NCBI GenBank assembly: GCA_014654775.1
Contig: JACVZW010000020.1
Location: forward strand, 1-64,000
Source of the DNA: Paracoccaceae bacterium
GTDB lineage: Bacteria > Pseudomonadota > Alphaproteobacteria > Rhodobacterales > Rhodobacteraceae
Length of the DNA: 64,000 bases
Reading direction: 5' to 3'
Shown here: positions 18,321-27,007 of the stretch, piece by piece
Layout of the letters: each line of letters starts with the position of its first letter
Position numbering within the stretch: position 1 is the stretch's first letter
Program-made: the position numbers and the translations under genes
Notes under the pieces: generated by a model
The model's input: the letters and a program-made list of their open reading frames with translations, nothing else
Databases searched by the model: none
What the model was told of the DNA's origin: nothing

Positions 18321-19576
18321 CCGCCGCCCTGCCTGCAATCGCGCCCCGGGCAGGTTTGGCGGGGTGGAGCCTCTTCGCCGCGCTCATCGCGATGGCGGGG
18401 CTGCCGATCTATATCCACGCCCCGAAATACTATGTCGACAGCTATGGCGTCTCCCTCGCCGCGCTGGGCGGCGTGCTGGCGCTGCTGCGCCTCTTCGATG
18501 TGGTGCAAGACCCGGTTCTGGGCTGGCTGGCCGAGGCGGGCCGCGCCCGGCGCGGGCTTTGGGTCGCGCTGGCGGCAGGTGTGATGGCGCTGTCCATGCT
18601 GGGCCTCTTCGCCGTCCCCCCGCCCGTCGCCCCGCTCCTATGGTTCGCGATCACGCTGACGGGGCTCTTCTCGGCCTTCTCCTTTCTGACGATCACCTTC
18701 TATGCCGAAGGCGTGGCCAAGGCCGCCGCCCTTGGGCCGCAGGGCCACCTCCGGCTGGCAGGCTGGCGCGAAGGCGGGTCGCTTGCGGGCGTCTGCGTCG
18801 CCGCCGTGGCCCCCGTTGCCCTCGCGGGCCTGACGGGCAGCCCCTTCGCCGCCTTCGCCGCGCTGTTTGTCGGCCTCGCGCTGCTGGCCACCTTCGCCAT
18901 GCGCAACCAGTGGCTGGGGCAGGGCGGCGGGTTCGAAAACCCGCTGGCCGCCTTCCGCCCTGCGCTGTCCGACCCGCTGGCACGTCGCCTGCTGCTGATC
19001 GCTCTGCTGAACGCGGCCCCGGTGGCCGTCACCTCCACCCTGTTCCTCTTCTTCGTGGAAAGCCGCCTTGCCGCCCCCGGCACGGAAGGCGCGCTCCTTC
19101 TGCTCTTTTTCCTTGCCGCTGCGCTGTCCACCCCGCTCTGGTCGCGCGGGGCACAGGCCTATGGCGCAAAGCGGGTGCTGCTCGCTGGCATGGCGCTGGC
19201 CATCGCTTCCTTCCTCTGGGCGGCCAGCCTTGGGGCAGGCGACACGCTGGCCTTCGCGGTGATCTGTGCCGCCTCCGGCGCGGCTCTGGGGGCTGACATG
19301 GTCCTGCTTCCCGCCCTCTTCGCCCGCCGTCTGGGCCAGCTTGGACAAGGCGGCGAAGCCGCCGCCTTCGGCCTATGGTCCTTCGTCTCGAAACTCTCTC
19401 TCGCCCTTGCCGCCGCGACCCTTCTTCCGGCGCTGCAGGCGGCGGGATTCACCCCGGGGCAGGAAAACGCGCCTTCCGCGCTTTTCGCCCTATCTGTCCT
19501 TTACGCGCTGGTTCCCTGCGCACTCAAGGTGCTCGCCATCGCGCTTCTGGCTGCCACCAAGGTTCCGGAGGTTTGA
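18317..19576 (+). CDS. MFS transporter
   Basis: A 419-residue membrane protein with about twelve hydrophobic segments, resembling the glycoside-pentoside-hexuronide:cation / MFS_2 branch: the early segment IYIHAPKYYVDSYGVSLAALG and DVVQDPVLGWLAEAGR match the conserved loop 2-3 region of that group. Third gene of the RpoE operon (ATGA overlap with the DUF1365 gene). The substrate is unknown; given the operon it may move a lipid or oxidised lipid product, which is inference only. Confidence 0.85.
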   Translation: MTAALPAIAPRAGLAGWSLFAALIAMAGLPIYIHAPKYYVDSYGVSLAALGGVLALLRLFDVVQDPVLGWLAEAGRARRGLWVALAAGVMALSMLGLFAVPPPVAPLLWFAITLTGLFSAFSFLTITFYAEGVAKAAALGPQGHLRLAGWREGGSLAGVCVAAVAPVALAGLTGSPFAAFAALFVGLALLATFAMRNQWLGQGGGFENPLAAFRPALSDPLARRLLLIALLNAAPVAVTSTLFLFFVESRLAAPGTEGALLLLFFLAAALSTPLWSRGAQAYGAKRVLLAGMALAIASFLWAASLGAGDTLAFAVICAASGAALGADMVLLPALFARRLGQLGQGGEAAAFGLWSFVSKLSLALAAATLLPALQAAGFTPGQENAPSALFALSVLYALVPCALKVLAIALLAATKVPEV

Positions 19577-19577
19577 C

Positions 19578-20138
19578 ATGACTCCCTTCTTCTCGCTCTT
19601 GCTCGGGGCGCTCATCACTCTCGTCCTTGTCGCGATGAAATCGCGCTTCACGGGCTTTCGGACCCAGCGTCCCGCCGATCTGGCGGATCGTGGCCCGCGC
19701 TTTGACCTGCGCACCCATCTGTCCGGCCCCATCCTTTGCGAGGGGGTGATTTACGGCCCCACCGGCCGCGTCGCCTCGCGCTTCGTCGCTGAAATGGAGG
19801 GGGTCTGGGACGGCAACGCCGGCGTCCTCAAGGAACGCTTCCGCTATGACTCGGGCCGCATGCAGGATCGCGAATGGCGGCTGTTCCTGTCCAATGACGG
19901 CACCATTCGGGCCGAGGCGGATGACGTGGTCGGCCCCGGCCAAGGCCGCGCCGAAGGGTCGGGAGTCCTGCTCAACTACCGCATCAAGCTGGATGAAGAG
20001 GCAGGCGGTCATGTCCTGACCGTGACCGACTGGATGTATCTGATGGAGAACGGCACGATCATGAACCGCAGTCAGTTCACCAAGTTCGGCATCACGGTGG
20101 CCGAGCTTGTCGCCACCATGCGCCGGGTCCCGGCATGA
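19578..20138 (+). CDS. DUF3833 family protein
   Basis: A 186-residue protein with an N-terminal hydrophobic stretch (FFSLLLGALITLVLVAM), likely a membrane anchor or signal, and a beta-rich DUF3833 domain (LSGPILCEGVIYGPTGRVASRF, EWRLFLSNDGTIRAEADDVVG). The function of the family is unknown; the lipocalin-like strand pattern suggests lipid binding. The start at 19578 follows the MFS stop by one base; the longer frame back to 19266 lies within the MFS gene and is discarded. Fourth gene of the RpoE-promoted operon. Confidence 0.83.
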   Translation: MTPFFSLLLGALITLVLVAMKSRFTGFRTQRPADLADRGPRFDLRTHLSGPILCEGVIYGPTGRVASRFVAEMEGVWDGNAGVLKERFRYDSGRMQDREWRLFLSNDGTIRAEADDVVGPGQGRAEGSGVLLNYRIKLDEEAGGHVLTVTDWMYLMENGTIMNRSQFTKFGITVAELVATMRRVPA

Positions 20139-20872
20139 GAGAGTTTCGCGGCAAACGCTACTGGCTTGTCGGCGCCTCTGAAGGGCTGGGCCTCGCCCTA
20201 GCCCATCGGCTCAGCAGCGCGGGGGCCGAACTTGTGATCTCTGCCCGCTCGCCCGACAAACTGGCCGAGGCCGTGGCCCGCCTGCCCGGTCGCGCCGTGC
20301 CCATCCCCTGCGATGTGGCCTCCACCGCCTCGGTGCGCGAGGCGGCCGAACAGGCAGGCCATCTGGATGGCGTGGTCTTCCTCGCCGGGGTCTATACCCC
20401 GATGAAGGCGCAGGACTGGGATGCCGACGCGGTCGAAGCGATGTGCAACATTAACCTCACCGGCTGCGCCCGCGTCATGGGCGCGGTGGTGCCGGGGATG
20501 GTAGAGCGGCGCAGCGGCCATGTGGTCATCACCGGGTCGCTGTCGGGCTTCCGTGGCCTGCCCGGGGCTATCGGCTATTGCGCCTCCAAGGCGGGGACGA
20601 TGTCGCTGGCCGAGTCGATGTATTGCGACTTGCGCGGATCGGGGGTCGAGGTGCAGCTCTGCAATCCCGGCTTCATCAAGACGCGGCTGACCGACAAGAA
20701 CGATTTCAACATGCCGCAAATCATGGAACCGGGGCAGGCGGCCCAGATCATGTTCGAACACATGACGACCGACCGCTTCTCCAACAGCTTCCCGATCCCC
20801 TTCGCTTGGGTGTTCCGGCTGTCGCAGTTCCTGCCCGACTGGGCCTATTACCGCCTCTTCGCGCCGAAATAG
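20135..20872 (+). CDS. Short-chain dehydrogenase/reductase of the RpoE operon
   Basis: A 245-residue classical SDR: nucleotide-binding GASEGLGLALA near residue 13, catalytic Ser in ITGSLSGFRG and Tyr-Lys in YCASKAGTM (YxxxK). A conserved C-terminal amphipathic tail (IPFAWVFRLSQFLPDWAYYRLF) may associate with membrane. Last gene of the operon, overlapping the DUF3833 stop by four bases, and followed at once by the paired TTCGAA palindromes that probably end transcription. Counterpart of RSP_1087 by position. Substrate unknown. Confidence 0.9.
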   Translation: MREFRGKRYWLVGASEGLGLALAHRLSSAGAELVISARSPDKLAEAVARLPGRAVPIPCDVASTASVREAAEQAGHLDGVVFLAGVYTPMKAQDWDADAVEAMCNINLTGCARVMGAVVPGMVERRSGHVVITGSLSGFRGLPGAIGYCASKAGTMSLAESMYCDLRGSGVEVQLCNPGFIKTRLTDKNDFNMPQIMEPGQAAQIMFEHMTTDRFSNSFPIPFAWVFRLSQFLPDWAYYRLFAPK

Positions 20873-20876
20873 GGGC

Positions 20877-20920
20877 CAAATTTCTTCGAAGAAATTTGCA
20901 AAATCCTTCGAAGGATTTTG
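20877..20920. repeat. Double palindrome with TTCGAA centres, copy 2
   Basis: Two perfect 22-base palindromes abut: 20877-20898 (arm CAAATTTCTTC) and 20899-20920 (arm CAAAATCCTTC). Outer bases GGGGCC (20872-20877) and GGCCC (20920-20924) can pair to enclose both hairpins. It lies between the convergent SDR and rsmB genes, where a bidirectional terminator is expected. Same architecture as 2130-2173. Confidence 0.9.
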
Positions 20921-20924
20921 GCCC

Positions 20925-22220
20925 TCACAGGCCCAGCCTCACCATGAAGAACCCGTCCATCCCGCCCGCTTCGGCCCAGTGATCCGGCCGTAGGCGCAGC
21001 CCGCCGCCTTCTGTCCACCACGCCGGATCGACCCCCGGCATGTCCACCCTCTGCACCGTCAGCCCCGGATGCCGCGCCAGTGCGGCGGCCAACTGACCCT
21101 CGCCCTCTTCCGGCAGAAGCGAGCAGGTGCAGAACACCACCCTCCCCCCCGGCTTCACCATCTCCAGCGCGCGGTCCAGCAGCTGCGCCTGCAACTCCAC
21201 CAGCCCGGCCACCTCGGACCCGTCCTTGACGAAAGGCAGGTCGGGATGCCGCCTGATCGTCCCCGTCGCCGAACAGGGCGCGTCCAGCAGAACCGCGTCA
21301 AAACGCTCTGTCGGCTGCCAGTCCAGCGCATCCGCCACCACCAACTCTGCCTCCAGCCCGCAGCGGGCAAGGTTCTCTCGCACCCGCCCCATCCGGGGCT
21401 CCGAGAGATCCAGCGCCGTCACCCGCGCGCCCGCCGCCGCCAGTTGCAGGGTCTTTCCCCCCGGCGCGGCGCAAAGGTCCAGCACCCGCTCCCCGGGTTT
21501 CGGGGCCAACAACCGCACCGCAAGGGCCGCAGCGGCGTCCTGCACCCACCAGCCCCCCGCCGCATAGCCCGCCAGCGCCGAGACCTGCCCCTTCTCTTCC
21601 AGCCGCAGCGACCCGGTCGGCAGGGCTACGCCCTCCGGCGCCTCTGCCCCGTCCCGGACGGTCAGGTCCAGCGGCGGCCCGCCCGCCTGCACCGCCTCCA
21701 TCGCGGCCACCGCTTCGCGCCCATAGGCATGCACAAGCGGCTGGCGCAGCCAGCGCGGCATCCGCTGCGGGGGCAGCCCGTCAAAGGGCTGTTCCGGCAC
21801 CTTGCGCAGCACGGCATTCACCAGCCCCGCCAGATGCCCCGTCCGCTTGCCGCGCCGTACGATCTCCACCGCCGCATTGACCGCACCATGCGCCGCAGCC
21901 CCTTGCGCCATCTCCACCACTGCCAGCCGCAGCGCATCGCGCACCATCCGTGGGGGGGATTTCCGCAGATGCGGCTCCAGCACCTTGTCCGCAGGTTCCA
22001 CATGCCGCAGCACCGCCAGCGCCAGCCGTTGCGCCCGCGCCCGGTCGCCCGGCGGCAACCCCGCCAGCGGCCCCTGCGGATCGGCCACCACCTGCGTCAG
22101 CAGCCGCCCCTCGCCCAGCACCGCGCCCAGCAGACCCACCGCCGCCGCCCGTGCCGCCAAACCCTCTGCCGCCATGGCCCCTGCGCCCCCAGATCCTGCG
22201 CCCCTTGTTCCCTTGGGCAT
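20925..22220 (-). CDS. rsmB: 16S rRNA cytosine-967 methyltransferase-like protein (RsmB/Sun)
   Basis: RsmB-type SAM-dependent m5C methyltransferase of 431 residues: N-terminal NusB-like helical domain, then the catalytic domain with VLDLCAAPGGKTLQLAAAG (SAM site), catalytic cysteines in LLDAPCSATGTIRRHPD and FCTCSLLPEEGEGQ. Start placed at the ATG at 22220 (MPKGTRG); ATG at 22175 and 22247 are alternatives, and the N-terminus before the NusB domain is poorly conserved. Divergent from the DUF1674 gene, 39 bases away. Confidence 0.92.
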   Translation of the reverse strand: MPKGTRGAGSGGAGAMAAEGLAARAAAVGLLGAVLGEGRLLTQVVADPQGPLAGLPPGDRARAQRLALAVLRHVEPADKVLEPHLRKSPPRMVRDALRLAVVEMAQGAAAHGAVNAAVEIVRRGKRTGHLAGLVNAVLRKVPEQPFDGLPPQRMPRWLRQPLVHAYGREAVAAMEAVQAGGPPLDLTVRDGAEAPEGVALPTGSLRLEEKGQVSALAGYAAGGWWVQDAAAALAVRLLAPKPGERVLDLCAAPGGKTLQLAAAGARVTALDLSEPRMGRVRENLARCGLEAELVVADALDWQPTERFDAVLLDAPCSATGTIRRHPDLPFVKDGSEVAGLVELQAQLLDRALEMVKPGGRVVFCTCSLLPEEGEGQLAAALARHPGLTVQRVDMPGVDPAWWTEGGGLRLRPDHWAEAGGMDGFFMVRLGL

Positions 22221-22259
22221 GGGGCGTATATCAACAGCCAGCGACAAGGAACCCTTCCC

Positions 22260-22442
22260 ATGACCGACAACAGCCCGCGCTCCGATCTGCCGCCCGAAGC
22301 CCTGCGTGCGCTGGCCGAGGCCGAGGAACGCCGCAAGGCCGCAAAGGCGCAGGTTCTTCCACCCGAACTGGGCGGGCGCGACGGGCCGGAACCGGTGCGC
22401 TATGGCGATTGGGAAAAGAAGGGTCTGGCGATCGATTTCTGA
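22260..22442 (+). CDS. DUF1674 protein (SDHAF4-like)
   Basis: A 60-residue protein whose C-terminal half GGRDGPEPVRYGDWEKKGLAIDF is the DUF1674 motif, shared with the mitochondrial succinate dehydrogenase assembly factor SDHAF4. It probably helps flavinylated SdhA assemble, by homology; no sdh genes are in this window. It is too short for most gene finders but the motif is complete. The ATG lies after a purine-rich AAGGAACC stretch. Confidence 0.88.
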   Translation: MTDNSPRSDLPPEALRALAEAEERRKAAKAQVLPPELGGRDGPEPVRYGDWEKKGLAIDF

Positions 22443-22475
22443 TCGCCGCGCGTCAGAACGCGCGTTGCGCCCGCC

Positions 22476-22841
22476 TCAGCGCAGCTTGAACGACGCCGAA
22501 TCGCCCGCGCCCTTGTCGACGGTAAAGCGGATTTCCTCGCCCGCCCGCGCCTCGACCAATTGGCAATTCTTCGGGATCGGATAGCCCGACCAATCCATCT
22601 CGCGGCAGAAATAGCCGTCCTGCCATTCCCATGTCCCGGTCACATCCCAGCCAAGGGCGCGCCCCTTGATCTCGCCATCCTCTTCGACCTGCAGCGAGAT
22701 GCCGAACATGCCCAGCCGCAATTCCTTGCCGGTGACGGTTTCGATGAAATCCGACTTGTCGCTGATGCGCGAAAAGCTTTCCGCCGAAGCGGGCAGCGCG
22801 ACCAGCGCGAGAAGGGCAGCAGGAAAGACAGCGTGCAACAT
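22476..22841 (-). CDS. Small secreted protein of unknown function
   Basis: A 121-residue protein with a clear signal peptide (LHAVFPAALLALVALPASA, cleavage expected after the last Ala) and a short beta-rich mature domain with four aromatic residues in WDVTGTWEWQDGYFCREMDW and two cysteines that could form a disulfide. I do not recognise a named family; similar alphaproteobacterial proteins exist, sometimes mislabelled because they sit beside dapB. The ATG at 22841 is favoured because it begins the signal peptide; 22871 is an alternative. Predicted periplasmic. Confidence 0.7.
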   Translation of the reverse strand: MLHAVFPAALLALVALPASAESFSRISDKSDFIETVTGKELRLGMFGISLQVEEDGEIKGRALGWDVTGTWEWQDGYFCREMDWSGYPIPKNCQLVEARAGEEIRFTVDKGAGDSASFKLR

Positions 22842-22951
22842 GGCGAAAGCTCCGATGGAAGCCAAGGTCATACGGCAGGGACTCTGTTCCGGATGAATAC
22901 CGCATCCAGAATAACGGTCAATGTCACGCTGACGTGAAGGTTAGGGCGGAG

Positions 22952-23761
22952 TTAAAGTCCCAACACATCCATCATGTCATATTGTCCGGGCTTCGCGCCC
23001 TGCCCCCAAAGGGCCGCGCGCAGGGCGCCGCGGGCAAAGATCGCGCGGTCGGTCGCCACATGGCGCAGAATCACCCGCTCGCCATCGGCGGCAAAGATCA
23101 CGTCATGCTCGCCCACGATGTCGCCGCCCCGCACGGCGGCGAATCCGATCTGCCCCCGCTTGCGCGCGCCCGTGATCCCGTGCCGCCCGCTGTCCATCGC
23201 CTCGTCCAGATCGACACCCCGCCCCTCGGCCGCGGCCCGGCCCAGCATCAGCGCCGTGCCCGACGGCGCATCCACCTTCATCCGATGATGCGCCTCGACG
23301 ATCTCCACATCCCAATCCGCGTCCAAGGCGGCGGCGATCTTCTGGGTCAGCCGCACCAGCAGATTGACGCCAAGCGACATGTTCCCCGCGCGCACCACCA
23401 CCGCGTGCCGGGCAGCGGCGTCGATCTTGGCCAGATGCTCGGCCTCCAACCCCGTCGTGCCGATCACATGCACCGCCCGCGCCTGCGCGGCCAGCGCCGC
23501 GAACTCCACCGTGGCCGCCGGGGCGGTGAAGTCGATCACCGCCTGCGCCTTGGCAAAGGCCTCCAGCGGGTCATCCGTCACCGCCACGCCCAGCGGCCCG
23601 CCCCCCATCGCCTCGCCGATATCGCGGCCGATCCAGGCATGTCCCGCCCGCTCCACACATCCCACCAGCCGCGCCTTGTCGGACGCCGCAATGGTGCGCA
23701 CCAGCATCTGCCCCATGCGCCCCGAGGCACCCGTCACCACGATTCCCGGCAGATCGGCCAT
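22952..23761 (-). CDS. dapB: 4-hydroxy-tetrahydrodipicolinate reductase
   Basis: Second committed enzyme of the diaminopimelate/lysine pathway. The 269-residue protein shows the NAD(P)-binding [11 protein letters not shown], the substrate-binding [16 protein letters not shown] with the catalytic His pair and Lys, and the C-terminal [14 protein letters not shown] block. The start used is ATG 23761, because GGAGGATGAG lies directly upstream; the GTG at 23773 would include this ribosome site in the coding sequence. A DapC-like aminotransferase is found further along the window (45.3 kb). Confidence 0.97.
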   Translation of the reverse strand: MADLPGIVVTGASGRMGQMLVRTIAASDKARLVGCVERAGHAWIGRDIGEAMGGGPLGVAVTDDPLEAFAKAQAVIDFTAPAATVEFAALAAQARAVHVIGTTGLEAEHLAKIDAAARHAVVVRAGNMSLGVNLLVRLTQKIAAALDADWDVEIVEAHHRMKVDAPSGTALMLGRAAAEGRGVDLDEAMDSGRHGITGARKRGQIGFAAVRGGDIVGEHDVIFAADGERVILRHVATDRAIFARGALRAALWGQGAKPGQYDMMDVLGL

Positions 23762-23855
23762 CTCATCCTCCACGCTTTCCGCCCCTTTAGCCGCAAGCGC
23801 CCCCCCGCGAAAGCCCGCCGTTGCGGGCGCGGGCCAAAGGGCCTATGTGGGGCGC

Positions 23856-24266
23856 ATGTCGAACAAGCGCTTCTCCTCAGGCTCCGGCCCCTCGCAACGC
23901 CAGCTTCGCGTGGGCGAACTCATCCGCCGCACGCTGTCGGATGTGCTGAACCGGGCCGAGATTCACGACCCCGACCTGAACCGCATGTCCATCACGGTGG
24001 GCGAGGTGTCCTGCTCCCCGGACCTCAAGGTCGCCACCGTCTACGTGATGCCCCTGATGGGGTCCGTCCCGGTCGAGGATGCGATTGCGGCACTTGCCCG
24101 CAACAAGGCCGAATTGCGCCGTCGCGTCAGCGCCGAGATGACGCTGAAATACGCCCCCGACCTGCGCTTCCGCCCGGATGAGACCTTCGACAGGCTGGAC
24201 GAAACCCGCCGCCTCTTCTCGGATGAAAAGGTCAAGCGCGACCTCGCCGCGCCCGAAGAAGAGTGA
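23856..24266 (+). CDS. rbfA: 30S ribosome-binding factor A
   Basis: Ribosome maturation factor of 136 residues with the KH-like fold: RQLRVGELIRRTLSDVL, the VGEVSCSPDLKVATVYV strand pair, and the C-terminal FRPDETFDRLDETRRLF. Length is typical for alphaproteobacteria. The ATG at 23856 begins at the normal family N-terminus; the frame is open upstream to 23364 but overlaps dapB on the other strand and is discarded. Divergent from dapB. Its stop is followed by a GTAGGG palindromic element. Confidence 0.95.
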   Translation: MSNKRFSSGSGPSQRQLRVGELIRRTLSDVLNRAEIHDPDLNRMSITVGEVSCSPDLKVATVYVMPLMGSVPVEDAIAALARNKAELRRRVSAEMTLKYAPDLRFRPDETFDRLDETRRLFSDEKVKRDLAAPEEE

Positions 24267-24269
24267 CCC

Positions 24270-24330
24270 GTAGGGTGCGTGCTTTGCACGCACCGCCCCA
24301 AGGATGGTGCGTGCAAAGCACGCACCCTAC
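24270..24330. repeat. GTAGGG...CCCTAC large inverted repeat
   Basis: A left arm GTAGGGTGCGTGC...GCACGCACC and a right arm GGTGCGTGC...GCACGCACCCTAC, separated by GCCCCAAGGAT. Each arm is itself palindromic (GGTGCGTGC around TTT or AAA), so either two small hairpins or one long hairpin can form. It lies between convergent rbfA and uvrC and provides the TAG stop codon of uvrC (24329-24327). Same family as 30071-30098. Confidence 0.9.
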
Positions 24331-26216
24331 CTGTCGTGAAAGAAGTCGTGGATCGTCTGCGCCATCGCCTCGCTGATCCCGTCCACCGCCATCAGATCGG
24401 CGATCCCGGCCCGCGACACCGCCTTCGCACTGCCGAAATGCGCAAGTAACGCGCGCTTCCGCGCCGCCCCCACCCCCGGCACATCGTCCAAAGGCGTCGC
24501 GCTCACTGCCTTCGCGCGTTTCGCCCGATGCGCGCCATTGGCCCAGCGATGCGCCTCGTCCCTTAACCTCTGCACGAAGTACAGAACCGGGTCATTGCGT
24601 TGCAACGCAAAGGGCCGCTCACCGGGGCGGTGGAACTCTTCCTTCCCGGCATCCCGGTCAATCCCCTTGGCCACGCCGATAAAGGGGATGTCCTCCACCC
24701 CCAGCTCGGCCATGATCTCGCCCACCGCCGACACCTGCCCCGCGCCGCCATCGATCAACAGCAGGTCCGGCCAGGCATCGGTTTTCCGCTCCGGGTCATC
24801 CTTCAGCAACCGCTCAAAGCGCCGGGTCAGCACCTCCTTCATCATGCCGAAGTCGTCGCCCGCCTTGCCTGCCTCGCCCTTGATATTGAACTTGCGATAC
24901 TGGCCCTTGTTGAACCCGTCAGGACCGGCGACGATCATCCCGCCCACCGCATCCGACCCTTGGATATGGGCGTTGTCATAGACCTCGATCCGCCGCGGTG
25001 GCGCATCAAGGTCAAAGGCATCCGCCAGCCCGATCAACAGCTTGGACTGCGCCGCCCCTTCGGCCATGCGCCGCGCGAGCGATTCCTTGGCGTTGCGCGC
25101 CGCATTCTCCACCAGCTCGGCCTTCTCGCCCCGCTGCGGCACGGCCAGTTCCACCTTGCGCCCCGCCCGCTCCGACAGGGCGGCGGTCACCAGATCCTCA
25201 TTCTCCACCGGATGCGACAGAAGGATCAGGCGCGGCGGCTCTTTGTCATCATAGAACTGGGTGACGAAGGCTTCCAGTATCTCCGGCTCCTCCGCCCCCG
25301 ACCCCGTGCGCGGATAGAAGTCCCGGTTCCCCCAGCTCTGGTTGGCGCGGATGAAGAAGACCTGCACGCAGGCCTGCCCGCCATCCAGATGCAGCGCGAT
25401 CACATCCGCCTCGGGCACGCCGCGCGGATTGATCCCCTGCGCCGATTGCACCTGCGTCAGCGCCCGGATGCGGTCGCGCAGCGCGGCGGCCCGCTCGAAC
25501 TCCATCGCCTCCGATGCTTCGGCCATCTGGCTGGCCAGTTGCGCCTGCACCTCGGTCGACTTGCCCTGCAGAAACCGCTCGGCATCCGACACCTGCGCCG
25601 CATATTGCTCGGGCGTCACCCGGCCCACACAGGGCGCGGAACAGCGCTTGATCTGGAACAGAAGGCAGGGCCGCGTGCGGCTTTCGAACATCGCATCCGA
25701 ACAGTTCCTCAGCAAGAACACCTTCTGCAACTGGTTCAGCGTCCGGTTCACCGCCCCGGCACTGGCAAAGGGGCCGAAATAGCTTCCCTTCTCGCTGCGC
25801 TTTCCGCGGTGCTTTTTCAACTGAGGAAAGGCATGTTCCTTCCCGATCAGGATGTTCGGAAAACTCTTGTCGTCCCGCAGCAGCACGTTGTAGCGCGGCT
25901 TCAGCTGCTTGATGAGGTTCTGCTCCAGCAGCAGCGCCTCCATCTCGGTCCGCGTCGTCAGGAACATCATCGACGCGGTTTCCGAAATCATCCGCGCGAT
26001 CCGCCCCGAATGGCCCGACGGGCGCGCATAGTTCGACACCCGCGCCTTCAGGTTCCGCGCCTTGCCGACATAGAGCACCTCGGATTTCGCATTCAGCATC
26101 CGATAGACGCCGGGCGAGGAATCGAGGGTCCGCAAATGCGATTGGATCACCTCGTGACCCGTCGCCACGGGCGCCGTTTCGCCCCCTTCCCCGTCGATCT
26201 GCACGCCATCGGACAA
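24327..26216 (-). CDS. uvrC: Excinuclease ABC subunit C
   Basis: Dual-incision nuclease of nucleotide excision repair, 629 residues. The N-terminal GIY-YIG domain ([19 protein letters not shown]) makes the 3' cut; then a Cys-containing region, the UVR motif ([19 protein letters not shown]), the RNase H-like domain for the 5' cut ([15 protein letters not shown], ridges to [15 protein letters not shown]) and two C-terminal helix-hairpin-helix motifs ([17 protein letters not shown]). The TTG at 26216 is the start used; no ATG fits. The 5' half of the gene and its upstream region were duplicated in tandem, leaving a decayed copy at about 26606-27003. Confidence 0.96.
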   Translation of the reverse strand: MSDGVQIDGEGGETAPVATGHEVIQSHLRTLDSSPGVYRMLNAKSEVLYVGKARNLKARVSNYARPSGHSGRIARMISETASMMFLTTRTEMEALLLEQNLIKQLKPRYNVLLRDDKSFPNILIGKEHAFPQLKKHRGKRSEKGSYFGPFASAGAVNRTLNQLQKVFLLRNCSDAMFESRTRPCLLFQIKRCSAPCVGRVTPEQYAAQVSDAERFLQGKSTEVQAQLASQMAEASEAMEFERAAALRDRIRALTQVQSAQGINPRGVPEADVIALHLDGGQACVQVFFIRANQSWGNRDFYPRTGSGAEEPEILEAFVTQFYDDKEPPRLILLSHPVENEDLVTAALSERAGRKVELAVPQRGEKAELVENAARNAKESLARRMAEGAAQSKLLIGLADAFDLDAPPRRIEVYDNAHIQGSDAVGGMIVAGPDGFNKGQYRKFNIKGEAGKAGDDFGMMKEVLTRRFERLLKDDPERKTDAWPDLLLIDGGAGQVSAVGEIMAELGVEDIPFIGVAKGIDRDAGKEEFHRPGERPFALQRNDPVLYFVQRLRDEAHRWANGAHRAKRAKAVSATPLDDVPGVGAARKRALLAHFGSAKAVSRAGIADLMAVDGISEAMAQTIHDFFHDR

Positions 26217-26220
26217 AGTG

Positions 26221-26577
26221 TTTACACCTTCATTTCGGAGTCATCGATTCCCGCCCTTGGCTGCAACGCCGAAAGGCGAAGGACAAGAGGAAAGCTTTCC
26301 ACTGATTGTGTGGATAACTCTGCGGGAAATATTTCGGCAGCGCGCATTTTTCCTTGTTTCTCACGGCATTCTTCGACTTGCCTAAATTTTAGGCACAACA
26401 ACAAGTTATTGAAGGTAAACAAAAGATTTTCGCTGCGGCAGCAAATCCCTGAAAAACTTGAGGATTTTGTAACGTCTTGGTAACCTTACACTCAGAAGTG
26501 GACAACTCTGTAACAACCGCTGGTCGAAGGTCTGTAAACCTTACTCAACACTCGCGATATCGGGCGTCTGCCCTGCC
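26221..26577. repeat. uvrC upstream region, duplication copy A
   Basis: AT-rich non-coding segment directly upstream of uvrC that recurs at 27008-27364 with a constant offset of 787 bases. About the last 120 bases (26460-26577), with repeated TGTAAC-like motifs and AGTGGACAA, are almost identical between copies, while the part nearest uvrC is roughly 80 per cent identical by eye. Its right end (26545-26577) corresponds to the 3' tail of the SDR gene, showing that the duplicated unit ran from the SDR end into uvrC. Confidence 0.88.
26309..26317 (-). promoter_or_regulatory. Perfect DnaA-box sequence, copy A
   Basis: The minus strand reads TTATCCACA, the consensus DnaA box; a variant TTGTCCACT lies at 26505-26497. 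Both sit in the AT-rich region upstream of uvrC. Could be a DnaA-controlled promoter site or part of a replication origin-like region; binding is not shown. Confidence 0.5.
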
Positions 26578-26605
26578 CGGTGCTCGCTGCAGCCCCAGCA
26601 ACGTG

Positions 26606-27003
26606 CCGCGCTGCTTCTTCAACCGAGCAAAGCCATCTTTCTCTCCGACCAAGATGTTCAGGAAAGACCCGTCATCGCACATCAGCACCTTGGGTGGCCG
26701 GCTTCAACTGCTCGATGAGGTTCCGCGTCCGCAGCAGCGCCTCCATCTCCTTCCGTGTCGTCCTCAGGATCTCCGAAGCGGTTTTCGGAGTCGTCCGCCC
26801 GATTCACCTCGAATGGCAAAGCGGGCGCGCACGGTTCGACACCCGCGCCTTCCGGACCGACCTACCCCCGGATTTCGCGTTCAGCATCCGTCACAGATGG
26901 GGCCGGGGTTCGCGGCTGCGAAGGCAGTACTGGATCACCGCGTGACGCACAACCAAGGGTATCGCGTCGCCCCCGTCCACCCGCTCTGCACGCCATCGGA
27001 CAA
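26606..27003 (-). pseudogene. Decayed duplicate of the 5' end of uvrC
   Basis: Aligns base for base, with small gaps, to the first ~410 bases of uvrC (25804-26216): shared blocks include CGGCTTCAACTGCTCGATGA (CGGCTTCAGCTGCTTGATGA in uvrC), GTTCGACACCCGCGCCTTC and TCTGCACGCCATCGGACAAA at the start codon. Frameshifts and substitutions have removed the GIY-YIG reading frame, and the 3' part of the gene is absent. It lies 787-802 bases from the intact gene in the same orientation. A pseudogene fragment from a tandem duplication, not a functional gene. Confidence 0.9.
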
Positions 27004-27007
27004 AGCC

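Noticed and set aside
21069-22442. 457-residue plus-strand frame opposite rsmB
   Set aside because: Shadow of rsmB; its end merely shares the region of the real 60-residue DUF1674 gene, which is in another frame start.
26222-26422. 66-residue open frame just upstream of uvrC, with a homologue at 27009-27209
   Set aside because: Both begin with TTG without a ribosome site, and by eye protein identity (about 70 per cent) is lower than DNA identity (about 80 per cent). The frame persists because the copies have no indels; no sign of protein-level selection.
24600-26483. 627-residue plus-strand frame opposite uvrC
   Set aside because: Shadow of uvrC; Arg/His/Pro-rich with no motif.
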